A stretch of DNA of 64,000 bases, from the NCBI GenBank assembly GCA_940671915.1, contig CALNVZ010003435.1, positions 11,881,383 to 11,945,382 of the forward strand. The letters are read 5' to 3'. This DNA comes from Paracentrotus lividus. Taxonomy: Eukaryota > Echinodermata > Echinoidea > Camarodonta > Echinidae. A model generated the notes under the pieces. It ran no database searches. It saw only the letters and a program-made list of their open reading frames with translations, and was not told where the DNA came from. This document shows positions 24,701-37,700 of the stretch, in pieces (the first letter of the stretch is position 1; each line of letters opens with the position of its first letter). Position numbers and translations under genes: made by a program.

Positions 24701-27700
24701 GTATGAATATTGCAAGAGTCGAAGACGAGTGCAATATTCATACTGATGAATGGAATATATCTCATATTGCACGAAAGAAATCCAATATTATTATTATTAT
24801 ACATACAAACCATTTTCCATGGCAACAGCAACGCTACCAGTTTAAACAAGAAAGAGGTTTACTCACCTGTATCAAATCTGCCTGATCCGAGAATCTCACA
24901 AAATTCAAATGACCAATCTATTATGACGTAAATTGATGCTCCGCGTATCCATTGTTAAAAGCTGTTGTGCTATTATGACGTAAATTGTTGCTCCGCGTAT
25001 CCATTGTTATAAGCTGTTGCGCGCAGCATTTTACTGGCATCGCGGAGTGCAATATTGTAACAATAATGCACTCCTTTTCTCCATTGATACAGGTAATGCA
25101 GAATACATAGGACATACATTATGCTAACAATATTGAACGCCGACAAACAAACATCTGGAAGAGTATTAATACATGGTTTTAATGTATCGAAAAAGAGACT
25201 TAAATGTGTAATAATATATAATAATCAATCATTATTTCACAATAATGAGGAAATACTAATGAATCCTGTTTTCAATGTATGATACGAGGCCCATACTACC
25301 CACAAAACCATATTTTCTTAATATCATTTACTGCACAAAAATTCAACAAGGAAACAATTTTAATATATATGTAGATTGTAGGAGGGTGTAAACAATATTC
25401 ATCAGCAAAATCTGATACTCCACTCAATTAAACATTAAACTGTTCTGAATAAAAGCATAAACTATCATTCGGAACTAACAGGAATAATTAAACTGATTGA
25501 GGGGAGGAATTTGATGAATGATAAAATCAGAGTTGTAACTTATTGCCACTCGGTTTTTTTGTTTTTTGTTTTGTCTTTTTTGGGGGTGTGCTTTTTCATG
25601 AATATAAACTTGACATCCTGAAAGACTATTGACATAATAAACAAGTCACACTGAAAAACAAACCCCTATCAGATCAACAAATTGGCAATCCAGGGTTACT
25701 TCAAAAGCTTATCCAGGACAAACCGCTGAAATTGATTAAAAGTGCTTATCATACAGATTGATTGCTCTTTAATAAAAAAACACTATAAAGATGTTCGTAA
25801 AAATTTTCTGGCAGCCATGTTTATTGAAAACCACAACTCTCATTTTCAACACACAAACCGCATGGCTTATCAAAATCATATGACAGTTGTCATTTATGAC
25901 TTTTGAATATCCAATTTAAATGCTGTTTGATTTTGTAATTATGAATATTCTGGCATTACCAGAGAGCTCCATATTATACTCAAAGTTGTTGTTCTATCTA
26001 GTGGGAGCACTTATATTTTCTCTTGTGACAATTGTTCGGGATTTATTACATCTGAGACGTAGGGTTTTAAGGTTGCAATAGAATTGTATGTACATGTACA
26101 TGTATAGGCTTTTTAATAGGTATAGTGAGTATTCTAGGGCTGCAGTTAGTCATTCTAATAGTGCTAAGGATTGATTACAGGGAAAATTGTAGCTGGAGCC
26201 AATGTCATACAATTGTCTAGAGTTGGTCTGGTACTGGACCTGATGGGGTGATATGGATATTAAAGGGAAAGTCCTCCCTGGAATTTAATTGCGTTTTTAA
26301 AACAAAGAAAAATGAAAGGAAATGTAAAGTGAAGATATGAAGAAAATCCATCAAAGGACAATAAAGTTATTGTGAATTATTAAAACTTAAATTATCAGAG
26401 GACAATTATTCCACCTACATGTATGCGGTCAATATATCATCAAACCTATGTTTGTATACAGTATAAGTGGTTATTTTTGCAGTGACTTTATTTTCGCGAA
26501 TTTCACGATCCGGTCATCGTGAAAATTTCCACTTCAGTACAAGGCTATTTGTAGTAATTAAGTCATCACCAAAATCGCAAAATTTTGCTCACGCGAATTT
26601 CCCCAACTAGTCCAAAATCGCGGAAATATCTGTACGCTAATATATTGGCTTATACAGTATATGCATCTATGAAATAGATCTTTGTTTCCTCATTAAGAAC
26701 AATGAAAAGAGCATATCAGGACAACTACCCCTGGAAAATTACCCCCCAGGACAATCTACCCCCTAGAATTAGGGTTAGTTGTACGTGTAGAGTTAGGTGG
26801 TAGATTTTTGTCTCGGGGGTAGTTATCCAAAAACTGAAGAAGACAAATTTATGGAATTTACATCCCAAAAACTTTCTTCTTATAACTCATATTTTCCTTT
26901 TATCTATTTATTTTTTTTAACAATTAAATACCAAGTTGGACTCCACCTTTAATACTAGTGATAACAGAATGAGTTACCTGACTTGTGATGTCATAGACTA
27001 CTATAGCTGCTGCAGCTCCTCTGTAATACATGGGTGCTAGACCTCGATACTGCAGGGACAAACAAAACAAAAATATAGAACTAAAATGACTATCCAGTCA
27101 GCCTTGTCCTACTAATGTTGATTGTGTACTTGCAAACTACAACTTTCTGCATGTTTGTTTTGTTCTTTTACGTGCTTTTGGGACACTACCGTGTGTTCCT
27201 AAAAAAAGGTAATCGAAGATCAAAGGTCAGTCATTTCAAAAGTGTATTGTTTATTTTTGTGATCTGTTTACTAAAATACGAAGTAACTCATCAGCTTTAA
27301 TTTGAGCCATTGCTTACGTCCAAACTGTAATGGGTCACAGATTTTGGGTCCTTTGAAGATGATAGGTACAAAACCCATTTTTTCCAAGTTTTTCGTTTTT
27401 AGGGTATGAAAGCAACTTTTTATAAAATTTTGGTTTCATAGTTTTGGGGGTTTTGACACATAAAGTTTCAATGAAATGCAATTTCATTTGTCAAAGGACC
27501 TATCTCAATGGCAATGAGAGGGGTTCACAATTACATGTATGAGTCTCTTTAGTCGTGGAGACATCATGGTGACATCTCCTGAGACTTCAGGGCGTCGAGG
27601 GAAAATGGAACAAAAGTCAAACATATTCAATCTTTTAGTAGACTTCTTTAAGACGCCAGCAAGAAAAATTATAAGCCCGTTCGATTTCTTTTAATCGTTA

Positions 27701-30157
27701 GCAAGTTCCGACAACGTCTCTGCGACGTCATGGATACTTAAGGGACATCGCGGCAACCGTCCGCAAAGATGTCACAGAGACTTGATCACGTATTAAAGCA
27801 GTCCACTAAAAGATTGGACATGTTTCACATTTGCTTGATTTTTCTTGAGACTTCTTGCAGAATCAATAGACGTCGCAGCGACCTCTCCGAGTCTCCAGAG
27901 ACTCATGCATAATCGAGAACCCATGTCATTGTCAGTGAGATAGGTCCTTTGACAAATGAGATTGCATTTCATTGAAACTTTATGTGACAACACCCACAAA
28001 ACTATGAAACCAAAATTTTATAAAAAGTTGGTTTCATACCCTAAAAACGAAAAACCTGGAAAAAATGGGTTTTGTACCTATCACCTTCAAAGGACCCTAA
28101 ATCTGTGACCCATTACAGTTTGGACGTAAGCAATGGCTCAAATTAAAGCTGATGAGTTACTTAGTATTTTAGTAATCAAATCACAAAAATAAACCATGTT
28201 CTTTTGAAATGACTGACCTTTGAACTTCGATTACCTTTTTTTAGACACACACTGTATATGAAAAGCACATTATAATAGTATTATTTATGATAAAAGTAAA
28301 AGAAATGTGTAAATCAGCATAATCATGAATGGAAGAATAACTAATTTCCCTAGATTATGAACAAATGACTTCTACATGTAGATAGAAAGAGCACCTCTTT
28401 TTATAAATGGAAAATAATACAACTATCAGATGCTTTTAATGCATTTTCATATACCATGGAGCTAGAGGTACATGTATATGGTCCATGCTTATTCATTTGA
28501 GGGTTTCCACTCGTTGACCCTGGCACCTTAACCCTAAACCTACAAAATGTAACACTAACACAAATCCTAAGTTCATAGGTGGCAGGAATGTCAGGGGGTA
28601 ACAAATGGAAAGAAAACCATTTCAATTATTATTAGAGAAACATTTCATTTCTAAGAATATTAATTGAGAGACGGACTATAAGTTTAGTTAATGATATCAG
28701 TAACTAATTGACTTTCCCCAACACTTATTTCATAAAGAATACTTTACCTTTTCTTGTCCTGCCGTATCCCAGATTTGAAATTTATACATCTTTTCATCGA
28801 CCGCTAATGTCTTTGACATAAATGAGGCACTGTAGGAGACAAGAACATAATATAAACATCATATAAATTCAGTGTAAAAGGTACCTGGTGGCCCCGAGTG
28901 CTATACTAGAGCTTCTGTGAATAATGTGCTGACTGGGCTTGTCCCTTAAATTGTTGGTGAACGGAGCAGCAAGCAAGAGGCCACCAGGCCTCACCTGGTG
29001 CGGCTGAGAAAGCTAATAGTTGAAGCAATTGTTTAATTTATATTTTTTGTAACTTAAGATTTAGGTGAATTATCTATGTATTGTATAATGATATTGTAAG
29101 CGCTGTGATACTTTTTCGTGTATAGCGCGATTATAAATGACCATTATTATTATTATTAATATGTAAATTTCAATAAACCTACATTGAAGTACAATACAGA
29201 TATTTACAAAAATATAAAATTTGATGAAGTACTGTGCAGCTTTTTTGCAATTGACAAAGTTATATGAAAATATGAATCATGCAGAAATTCTACATGTGGG
29301 CTGTTACGCTTCATTGTTCAGATAACTTTTATAAAACATAAGTTTAATACAAATAGAAACATATTTTTCTACAAGACAGAAGCTTATCAAAACCATATTT
29401 TTCTACATATGCTGTGTGTGGGCCTGTGAATGGTTATATTTTTTTTTCTGAGTAAACAACATTTACTTCATGGTAAAAAAACAAATAGAACAAATATTCA
29501 CAAACCCCTATTACAGCTCATTCAATTTTTATGAAAACAATTAAAACGTTGTATCTCTGGTGTTCCATTTCTTAATTGTGGTACAAGTGTCAGTACACAT
29601 GTATTTGTGATCTAAAAAAATAGTTTTTTAAGAACACTAGTACTATTAGTTTCACTGTACCATGTACATGTACATTGTAAGGTTGTGGTGAGACACAAGT
29701 ATAGAATGCATAATTAAATAATTAACTAAGCTAAATAAAAAGGAAAACTGTAATATGCTAATGACTTAACACTTCTGATGATTAAGTGTTGATAACTGAT
29801 AATCATCCTGGCTCAAAGTGATCGCCTTGTATGGGTCAATACATTAACACATACATGTGTACATGGTTTAGGCCTACATGTACTGTGTACTATGCAGAGT
29901 ATGCAAGCTATAAGTACTCAGCAAGTATATTATATATATATATACAGTCAAACCTGTCTATAGTGGCCACCCCAAGGGAGACATAAAAAGTGACCATTGT
30001 AGACAGGTGACCTCTATAGACAGGTTCTAAAGCACACATTTCTATCTAAAGGGAATCAATATACATGTAGGTGACCACTAAAGACAGGTGACCACTATAG
30101 ACAGTGGCCACTATAGACAGGTTTGACTGTCTTTAGTCAAACCTGTGTGTATCACTC

Positions 30158-30190
<33 letters not shown>

Positions 30191-31481
30191 CTTGTATTTA
30201 AGTTATCCATTAACATTTCAAGAATACTTTGAAGATTCACAGTGTTTTAATTGTGCATGAACAAATAATTATATAATGACTAACTACAAGTATGCATACT
30301 TGTAATGTCCTGTTAGCATTGCAAAATTTTGTTAAAAATTAAGGAAAAAAAAGTTGAGAAAAAATATAGATGACAAATCCAATTATCTGTGTGTTTTCCA
30401 AACCTCTGACTGTAGTATTTCTCTTTTAACATATAAACAAATGTTAGCTTATAATTCATAAACTAATGCTCTGTCACTGTAGACCTGAAATATAAAATGT
30501 TATAAAAGGAACTCACCCTATAGTTGGAGGGATGGATTCATAGTATGTATCACTCACAAATCTTTGAACTATACTGGATTTACCAACTCCAGAATCCTAG
30601 AAAGAGACAAAGAAAGAAAATATTGAATAAACAAACATGGCTAAACCTTCCAATTATTACACCTGAAATTCTGATGGCCAGAATGAATTCAATCACTTCT
30701 TGACCAATATGCTTTCTCAGAATGTATCACTATTATTATTTTATCTTATCTTTAGGTGGGGTAAAAAATATTCAGAAAGAACAAAGCTAAGAAGCTGTCC
30801 TTATTATTGACATTGTTATTCAATATAACAATTTTGATAGCCAATTCCATTGAACCAGTATATTTGTTAATCACTTAATAGCTATTATAATAGCTTCATC
30901 CACCTATAAACTCAGTGAAACTGAAAGAAGTGTTTTTAAATTACTTTCATATTAGCTTGCATAGATCACTTCTCCTGAACCAACTCTTTAGTTTTATTTC
31001 TGCCCGTGATTAATTACCTGCATACTACATGTAGTACTCATTCATAATTAAGCTTTGGTCTATTTAAAATCACTACAAACATGAATCAGGGAGTAAAAAT
31101 ATGATGTGTACAGTGCATACACTTATGCTCAGTGTGCATAATTTGGTATTCTGAAAATAAAATGAGTGATTATTTTTTTAATGTGTACAAAGAGAGTTGT
31201 CTTACATGCCTACAAGTACATAGGTGACAGTATTTCTTAAAAATCATTAGGGTACATAAAATGAGGTGGGGGGGGGGGGGCAACCTGAACATAAAAGCCA
31301 CTCTCTTACACATGTATCTCTCTCTCTTTCTCTCTCTCTCTCTTCTTTTAATTTTCTATTTCACCCGCCCCCCCCCCCCATGACAAAAAAGAGAAAAAAG
31401 AAACAAAGAAAAAGTTGTCAGGGGAAAAATAGAAGTGCACAGAACATGTACATGTAGGTTGTATCGTCTTGCTCTCTCTCT

Positions 31482-31517
<36 letters not shown>

Positions 31518-31756
31518 TATTCTTTCTCTCTCCCTCTCTCTCTCTCGTCTTCGACTCCATCACGCTCAAGATTGCAAGTGTGCCTTAAACCATAGAATTT
31601 AATACACTTGTAAAAAAAAACATAGATCTGCTCTCTCTCTTTCCATCTTCCCTAACAGTGGCGGATCCAGGGGGGGACGCAGAAGACACGCGCCCCCTCC
31701 CCCTATAATTTGAAAACCGTTCATTGACTGTACATGTTAAAATCAGACAATTTCGT

Positions 31757-31788
<32 letters not shown>

Positions 31789-34700
31789 CACATCGGGCCT
31801 GGCGCCCCACCCCCTATCCTATCCTAAAATCCTGGATCCGCCACTGCTTAATCCTCCTTCCCGTCATCTCACTGTCTGCATCTCTCTTTCTCTCCGTCTT
31901 CCCCTCCTTTTCTTTCTCTGAATGATAGACTTTTTAAGTGTGCCTCAAACCTCAGGATGATATACATGTACCTCAAGTACAAGAACATTAGGAAGCCCCT
32001 TAATTGCTTAATGAGTCAACCATGCTTAATTGCCAACAGCTATTTCACTGTGTTGTACATACATGCACATATGAGAAGAATTTGGATGCATGGTGACAAG
32101 TTAGTGTACTAGGTCCAAGAAGAATTACTCAATTTTCATTTAAGTGTACATTATTTGCCCTTTGCATTGTTTGTAAAAGGATGACTAAATAACCATGGGC
32201 ATAATTCATGTACAATAGTTTAAAAGCCCAAAATGGACATTTTATGATGCACATTGCAGTTTTTTTAAAATAATGATCAAAAAAATTTCATGGACCTAAA
32301 CGTTGAAATATTCAATTTTGTTCAATACCCAAGAAAAGGGGTTTCCCCTACTTTGGCTTGGGAAATGAGAATCAACAACAGTAACGCGTTCTGAGTTGGC
32401 AATAAGGCATCTTACTTAGCACATCTTGAGTAACACGTTGTTACACACTACTTTCATATGGACATCATCAATACTTGTAGTGCTGTGCCAAGTATATACA
32501 GGAAGCATCGTCTCCATGTCTCTTCCATAAAGTTCCTTCTTCAATCTTCGTGCAGGTGTATAGAAAATTGTATGGATGATATTAAGAACAAAACAAAGAT
32601 GAGAGGCAAGTATGGACACTAGTGGGGTATAGTAAATGTGGGTCAATGTCGCCCTTTTTTTTTCCCTCTTTGGGCCCCCCCCCCTCCCCCCCCTACGCCC
32701 CTATATATCTAAATATTATCTGAACCCAAATTTCAGATACAATGTAAGATAAAGGCTCAATAATAGCGGGCATACATACATGTATAAGCCCATAAATTGA
32801 AACTCATGAGCCCCCTTCCCCCCCCCCAAAAAAAAAAAAAACACAACAACAACAACAACAACAAGTACAACAACAAAACAATTAAAACAACAAAAATCTA
32901 CAATTAAAACATTTAAACAGCGGCCCAAGAAATTGAGATTTTGGCAAGAAAATTGTTTTGCCCTGGAAGTAAATTTAGTACATTCTTTCTTTAAAATGAC
33001 TTCCAAGAATTCCTTGATCTGTGTATCTACACATAGATGTAAATGACTTCTGATAACATCTCCCAAGCTAACTAAGTTGTACTTTAGAAATATGATGACA
33101 AGTTCAATTTGTGGCTTTTTATGCTCCCAATTGGGTATATTAATATTCCAAATTTACAGAAATAAACATTTAAACAAACACATGAAGGCTTTCCTAAGTG
33201 ACAAGAAAATTTATCTGACAGACTATGTTAAGGAGATAAACCTCTCTACTCAGAAATTCAGAGCCTTTGTGCAACAGCAGGCAACTAGCTGAAACTATCA
33301 CAATTACAGATGTCTGAATATATTATAAAAACCCCAAGGAACAACAAATAAAAAGCCACAAAATACGCTCAAAATAAACCTCAACTACAAACAAAGACCT
33401 CCATACTGCAACATCCCAGCAATGCCAGTTTAAAAATAGACTATATGAGATGACAGATAAGGGACATCCTAACACCTTCACAACAATTGCAGGTAAGGTT
33501 GACTTTTATAAAAACGAAATGAAGACAAAAATGACAAACTCTCATGCTTCCCTTGTGACCAGCAAGTTGACGTTTTGCGTCACATTTCATTACCAGTCGA
33601 CTATGACGTCCTCGACTAATTGCTCCTTTTTATGGCAAATCTATGACTCATTTGGCCCACTACTGCATCTAAGCACAGACCCATTTCGGCAACGTGCCCT
33701 CGACTCCAAGATTGTCCAAACTAACTTGTCATCTATCTGCATTGACGTCAAATGAAAAACTTGTTAGACTCATTCATCGAGCAAATTATACCCCCTGGCC
33801 ACCCCCGCTAGAAGTTGGATCTAATTGACTTCTAGTCTCTGATTAACCCAAGTTCTTTGTGGAAAGATGGGCTGGTGAAACAAAGGGAATTCCTAACTCA
33901 TTTAGTATTGAGCATGTGTCACATTAAACAATCTAATAGTACGTCACTAGACATTGATGAGGATTTGTAGCTACTTGATAAGTTGTCTGAACTAATAAGT
34001 TTGTTCATGAGGGGCCTAGATTTTATTATAATGACAAGGATCAGACAGCACAAAGAAAAACACTTACATACAATTTAAACAACTTTAAACCTGGTGTATA
34101 GTTTTGGGAACAAAAAAGGAATTGGAACAAAACCGATCAAATGTAGTTACATGTTGTCTACATGTACATTGCACTAAAAAAGATTTGTGAAAGAGATCTT
34201 GTGACATTCCTTTCATTATTTCCGATTAATTTTATTGAAATTGTTTGAATAAGGCGTAATTAACTGCCGTTTAGACCTCTGCTGACAGATTCGCACGCCG
34301 GAGGTTATGGCGTGAATTAGTGCGAACGATCTGTGTGTAACACCCACACAAGAGAATCCCCATTGGTTTCCACGTGAGCGCTAACCTGAGACGGGTCCCC
34401 GACTTATCTTTTTTATCCTTATATTATGAAATAAAGACACTAAAACAAGATTTAAAGTACTATAATTTGGTTTATTATAGTTCTTGGATTCACTCTTTCA
34501 TAATTTATCTTTAATGTGAATCAAAATTGATTTTTCTTTCTCCCGAAACTATACACCACCTTTAATACGCTCATGATGTGCTTGAAAATAATGCCCCTAA
34601 TGTGGATCTAATTATGCTGTATTCAATAATGAAACTAAGTGGACAATAAAAAAATAAAATTTTGTAATGCAATGAACATAAAAATTGCTTGTGACATGAC

Positions 34701-37700
34701 AAAAACATTGTAGATAGAATGCCAAAACTAAAGGAATTTTTTTTAAAAGATTTTGGGTTAAGTATGTGTTTATTGGTCTGATTGTTATCAGATGGAAACC
34801 AGTATTAAATCAAATCAAAATATACAACATACAATTTTCACAATTTATCTAATTATCATTTTCAGCTCAAAATGTAAATGAATTTTTTAAGTACAACTGT
34901 ATAACTGAGCAATCTTTTTTTCTGTTATCACCATATTGATCATAGATTGGGACAGTTTCCTTCTTAATGAATACATTGTACATATTCGACAAAATCGAAC
35001 AACAGGGCTACACCAATAGCAGAAATGAAGAAAAATAATAATTCTCTGTGTATTAAATTAGACATAATAGCTTCAGTACCCTTCACTTTTTTTTCATAAT
35101 AAATGAAAATGATCATGAACATCCAGTTTCCCTGTGTCACCTCTTCTGGGAAGCCAGGAAATTGGTTTGTCAAAGGACCAGCACTGGTCTAACAAATTCA
35201 GGGGATTCACCTACTGAACAAAGTTTTCCTCTATCATATAATCATGTCATATCATCACCAACCTGTCCCTAGCTGTCTACCACATCCCGCTGACCACCAA
35301 ACCAATGTCACAAAACATTCTAGCCGCTCGTCTTCTTTCTTCACACCTTATCCTGTCAATTATCTATCAGTTTGCTTGTGGATGATCCAGTAATTGAATT
35401 GCCTACATGATACCTTTGAACAGTTTTAAATTGCATTATTCTTTGGACTTTGCAGCATACACGTGTATATGAATTCATATAGTACCCGTTTTCTTTGTCC
35501 CTTTATAAGTTTGTGAAATGGGGGGGGGGGAGGGGGTTCTGGGCTCCCTGGAGTTAAATTTTTTATCCAATATGCATCGCCATACATTTCTTTCACAATG
35601 CAATTACATACCTTGAAAAGATATTTTCCTGTACATTGTATGTAAATAAGTCAAATGTTTGTCCTTATAATCATTGATTTCTGTTGCTAGACAAAGATCC
35701 ATTTTCTGAAATTTACAAATCTGATAAATAGCAAACCAGTGCATATGAAATACAGTATTGTAAACTTAAAAAGCGTTGTGTATGATAGAATCTAGTTTGC
35801 GTGTTACACAGCAGGAAACTATACATAAAGCCAATATATATAGTAATTGACCAGTACTTCCTTTCATTCACCCAGTGGTCGTTGCTTGAATTGCTTATTT
35901 TGATTTCATCAGAATATATTCAGGTCCAATTTGTTCTGTTTGATTAGAGCATTATACACTACACATCCCAAGAACTGCCTAAAGCCTCAGACAGTTGTGG
36001 TCCATGGAGTTGAGCCAACATTGAAAACCAAAGTCGAAGAGTGGTATTGGTTTAATTTAGTAGACATCAATCCCATGAATATTCTCATTTCCTCTTCCCT
36101 TTTTATCTGTATGTGGTTGCTTTAGTTTATCTTTATTTGATGTCTAAATCACTTTCACTCCTCTGTCTCTTGTTTTCTATCTTCCTGTCTTTCTCGCTCT
36201 CTTTCTCTTCCTTACTTTTTTATTCTTTGCTCCCTTACCTTGTTGGTTTTTTTCCATTTTTAATCTGTGTTAACCAACATACATGTACATGTGCATAGTG
36301 TAGTACTTACAATCATAAATCCCTTGGAATTTTCTTGACATTTTCATTGTCATTTGCTTGAAATCTTCCAAGAATTGATTCTTCTACTGTATACAGTGTT
36401 GACGTTGGTCAGGTCACATCTCAGTGATTCTACAAAGTCAGATTATAACACGAATATTTCAAGGTTGATATAATTTCTTCAAATGCTCTTTCCATCGTTT
36501 GTACTAGCAAGTTTTGCAAACACACTTTTGACAATTGTACTATCATGGGGGCGGGTAGGGGGTTGCACTGAACGACTGAACAGTTGTCAATTAACTTTCA
36601 GACTTGGCACAATAACAGAATAAACATTAATGAATTGAAATCAGCAATTTACAACATAGTTGTCATAGCAGGATGCTGAAATTAAAACTCAGAAAGCATG
36701 CAGAGTATAGAAAATTAGCTCTAACCACTGACATAGACCAAGTACAAACAGGCAATAACAAAATGACAAAATAGTCAAAATCAATGATATTCAAGATGAT
36801 TAGATTACACTGTGAAGTGATCAACATGTACACTAGTGGAATGCCAAATGTTACAATCTCTGAACAGTAACTTGTCATACACCTATAGAGACTTTACATT
36901 TTATTCTAATTCATAAATTATACAAATCCTGGCACGTTTAAGTTTACTAACTTTGGGACTCTATTGGACTCCAAACTTGGGGACCCATGACATCTCTTTG
37001 CACTTACATGTACCTGGCATGGCACCTACATTGTACCTCAACAATGTATACAATCTACAACCAAAAAAAATCCATCTTGAACAATTTTGGTGTCCCACAT
37101 GACCTCGCTGGTATAAAATGATACATCAACATACTAGGCCTCCATTTTAAATTTCATAAAATGGGTTGTGACACTCACAGAATTTTTTTTTTTTCACTCA
37201 CTACATTTACGGGATCAGATAGTGAGAGACCATTTAACAAAGCAATAGAGTTAAAATGATTGGCATGCTGGTTAAATGGCTAAGAAGACAAGACATGACA
37301 GCTATAGCCACACAATGACTTTTTCTTAAAACACCTTCAAACCAAAAAGAACAGATTCACATGTACATTACGTTTAAACATAAAAAAGAGGGAGAGATAA
37401 TATACATGTAGTCAATGGTTGTGGTAAATGTTCCTTTATACTATTATAGGGTTGCAATTTATTGTCATTAATGCTGTGCATCATTGTACATGAACATAAA
37501 AGACAAGATTTTTTAAATCTCACATTGGTATAGGCCCTATATGTAGCTTTTTAATTCATTTTAATTCTCTGATGTTTTCTTTTCAATTATTGTGATCACA
37601 ATGCGACATGCAATGTGTTTGCTTAACCCTTAGCGTGCTACTGACACGTTTTCGTGCAATTGTACTTATTATCTATAAAATCGTAATAATTCATTTTCTC

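Larger units (their letters stand above)
26265..26960. mobile_element. ttaaaggggaagt-family foldback element with nested insertions
   Basis: The left end is taaagggaaagtcctccctgg and the right end is ttggactccacctttaat. Internal blocks gcggtcaatatatcatcaaa and acaaatttatggaatttaca match the intact copy at 60035-60534. Two other inverted-end elements interrupt it, at 26456-26660 and 26719-26828. It lies immediately downstream of Rab gene A exon 4 in transcript order. Confidence 0.7.

Noticed and set aside
32340..32365. Cys-Cys-stop on the minus strand, a possible prenylated last exon for Rab gene B
   Set aside because: It would lie beyond exon 1 of Rab gene A, with no acceptor or conserved Rab tail before it; such a short match is expected by chance.
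33077..33755. Two plus-strand open frames in Rab gene A intron 1
   Set aside because: No domain, no splice structure and AT-rich codon use like the surrounding intron.
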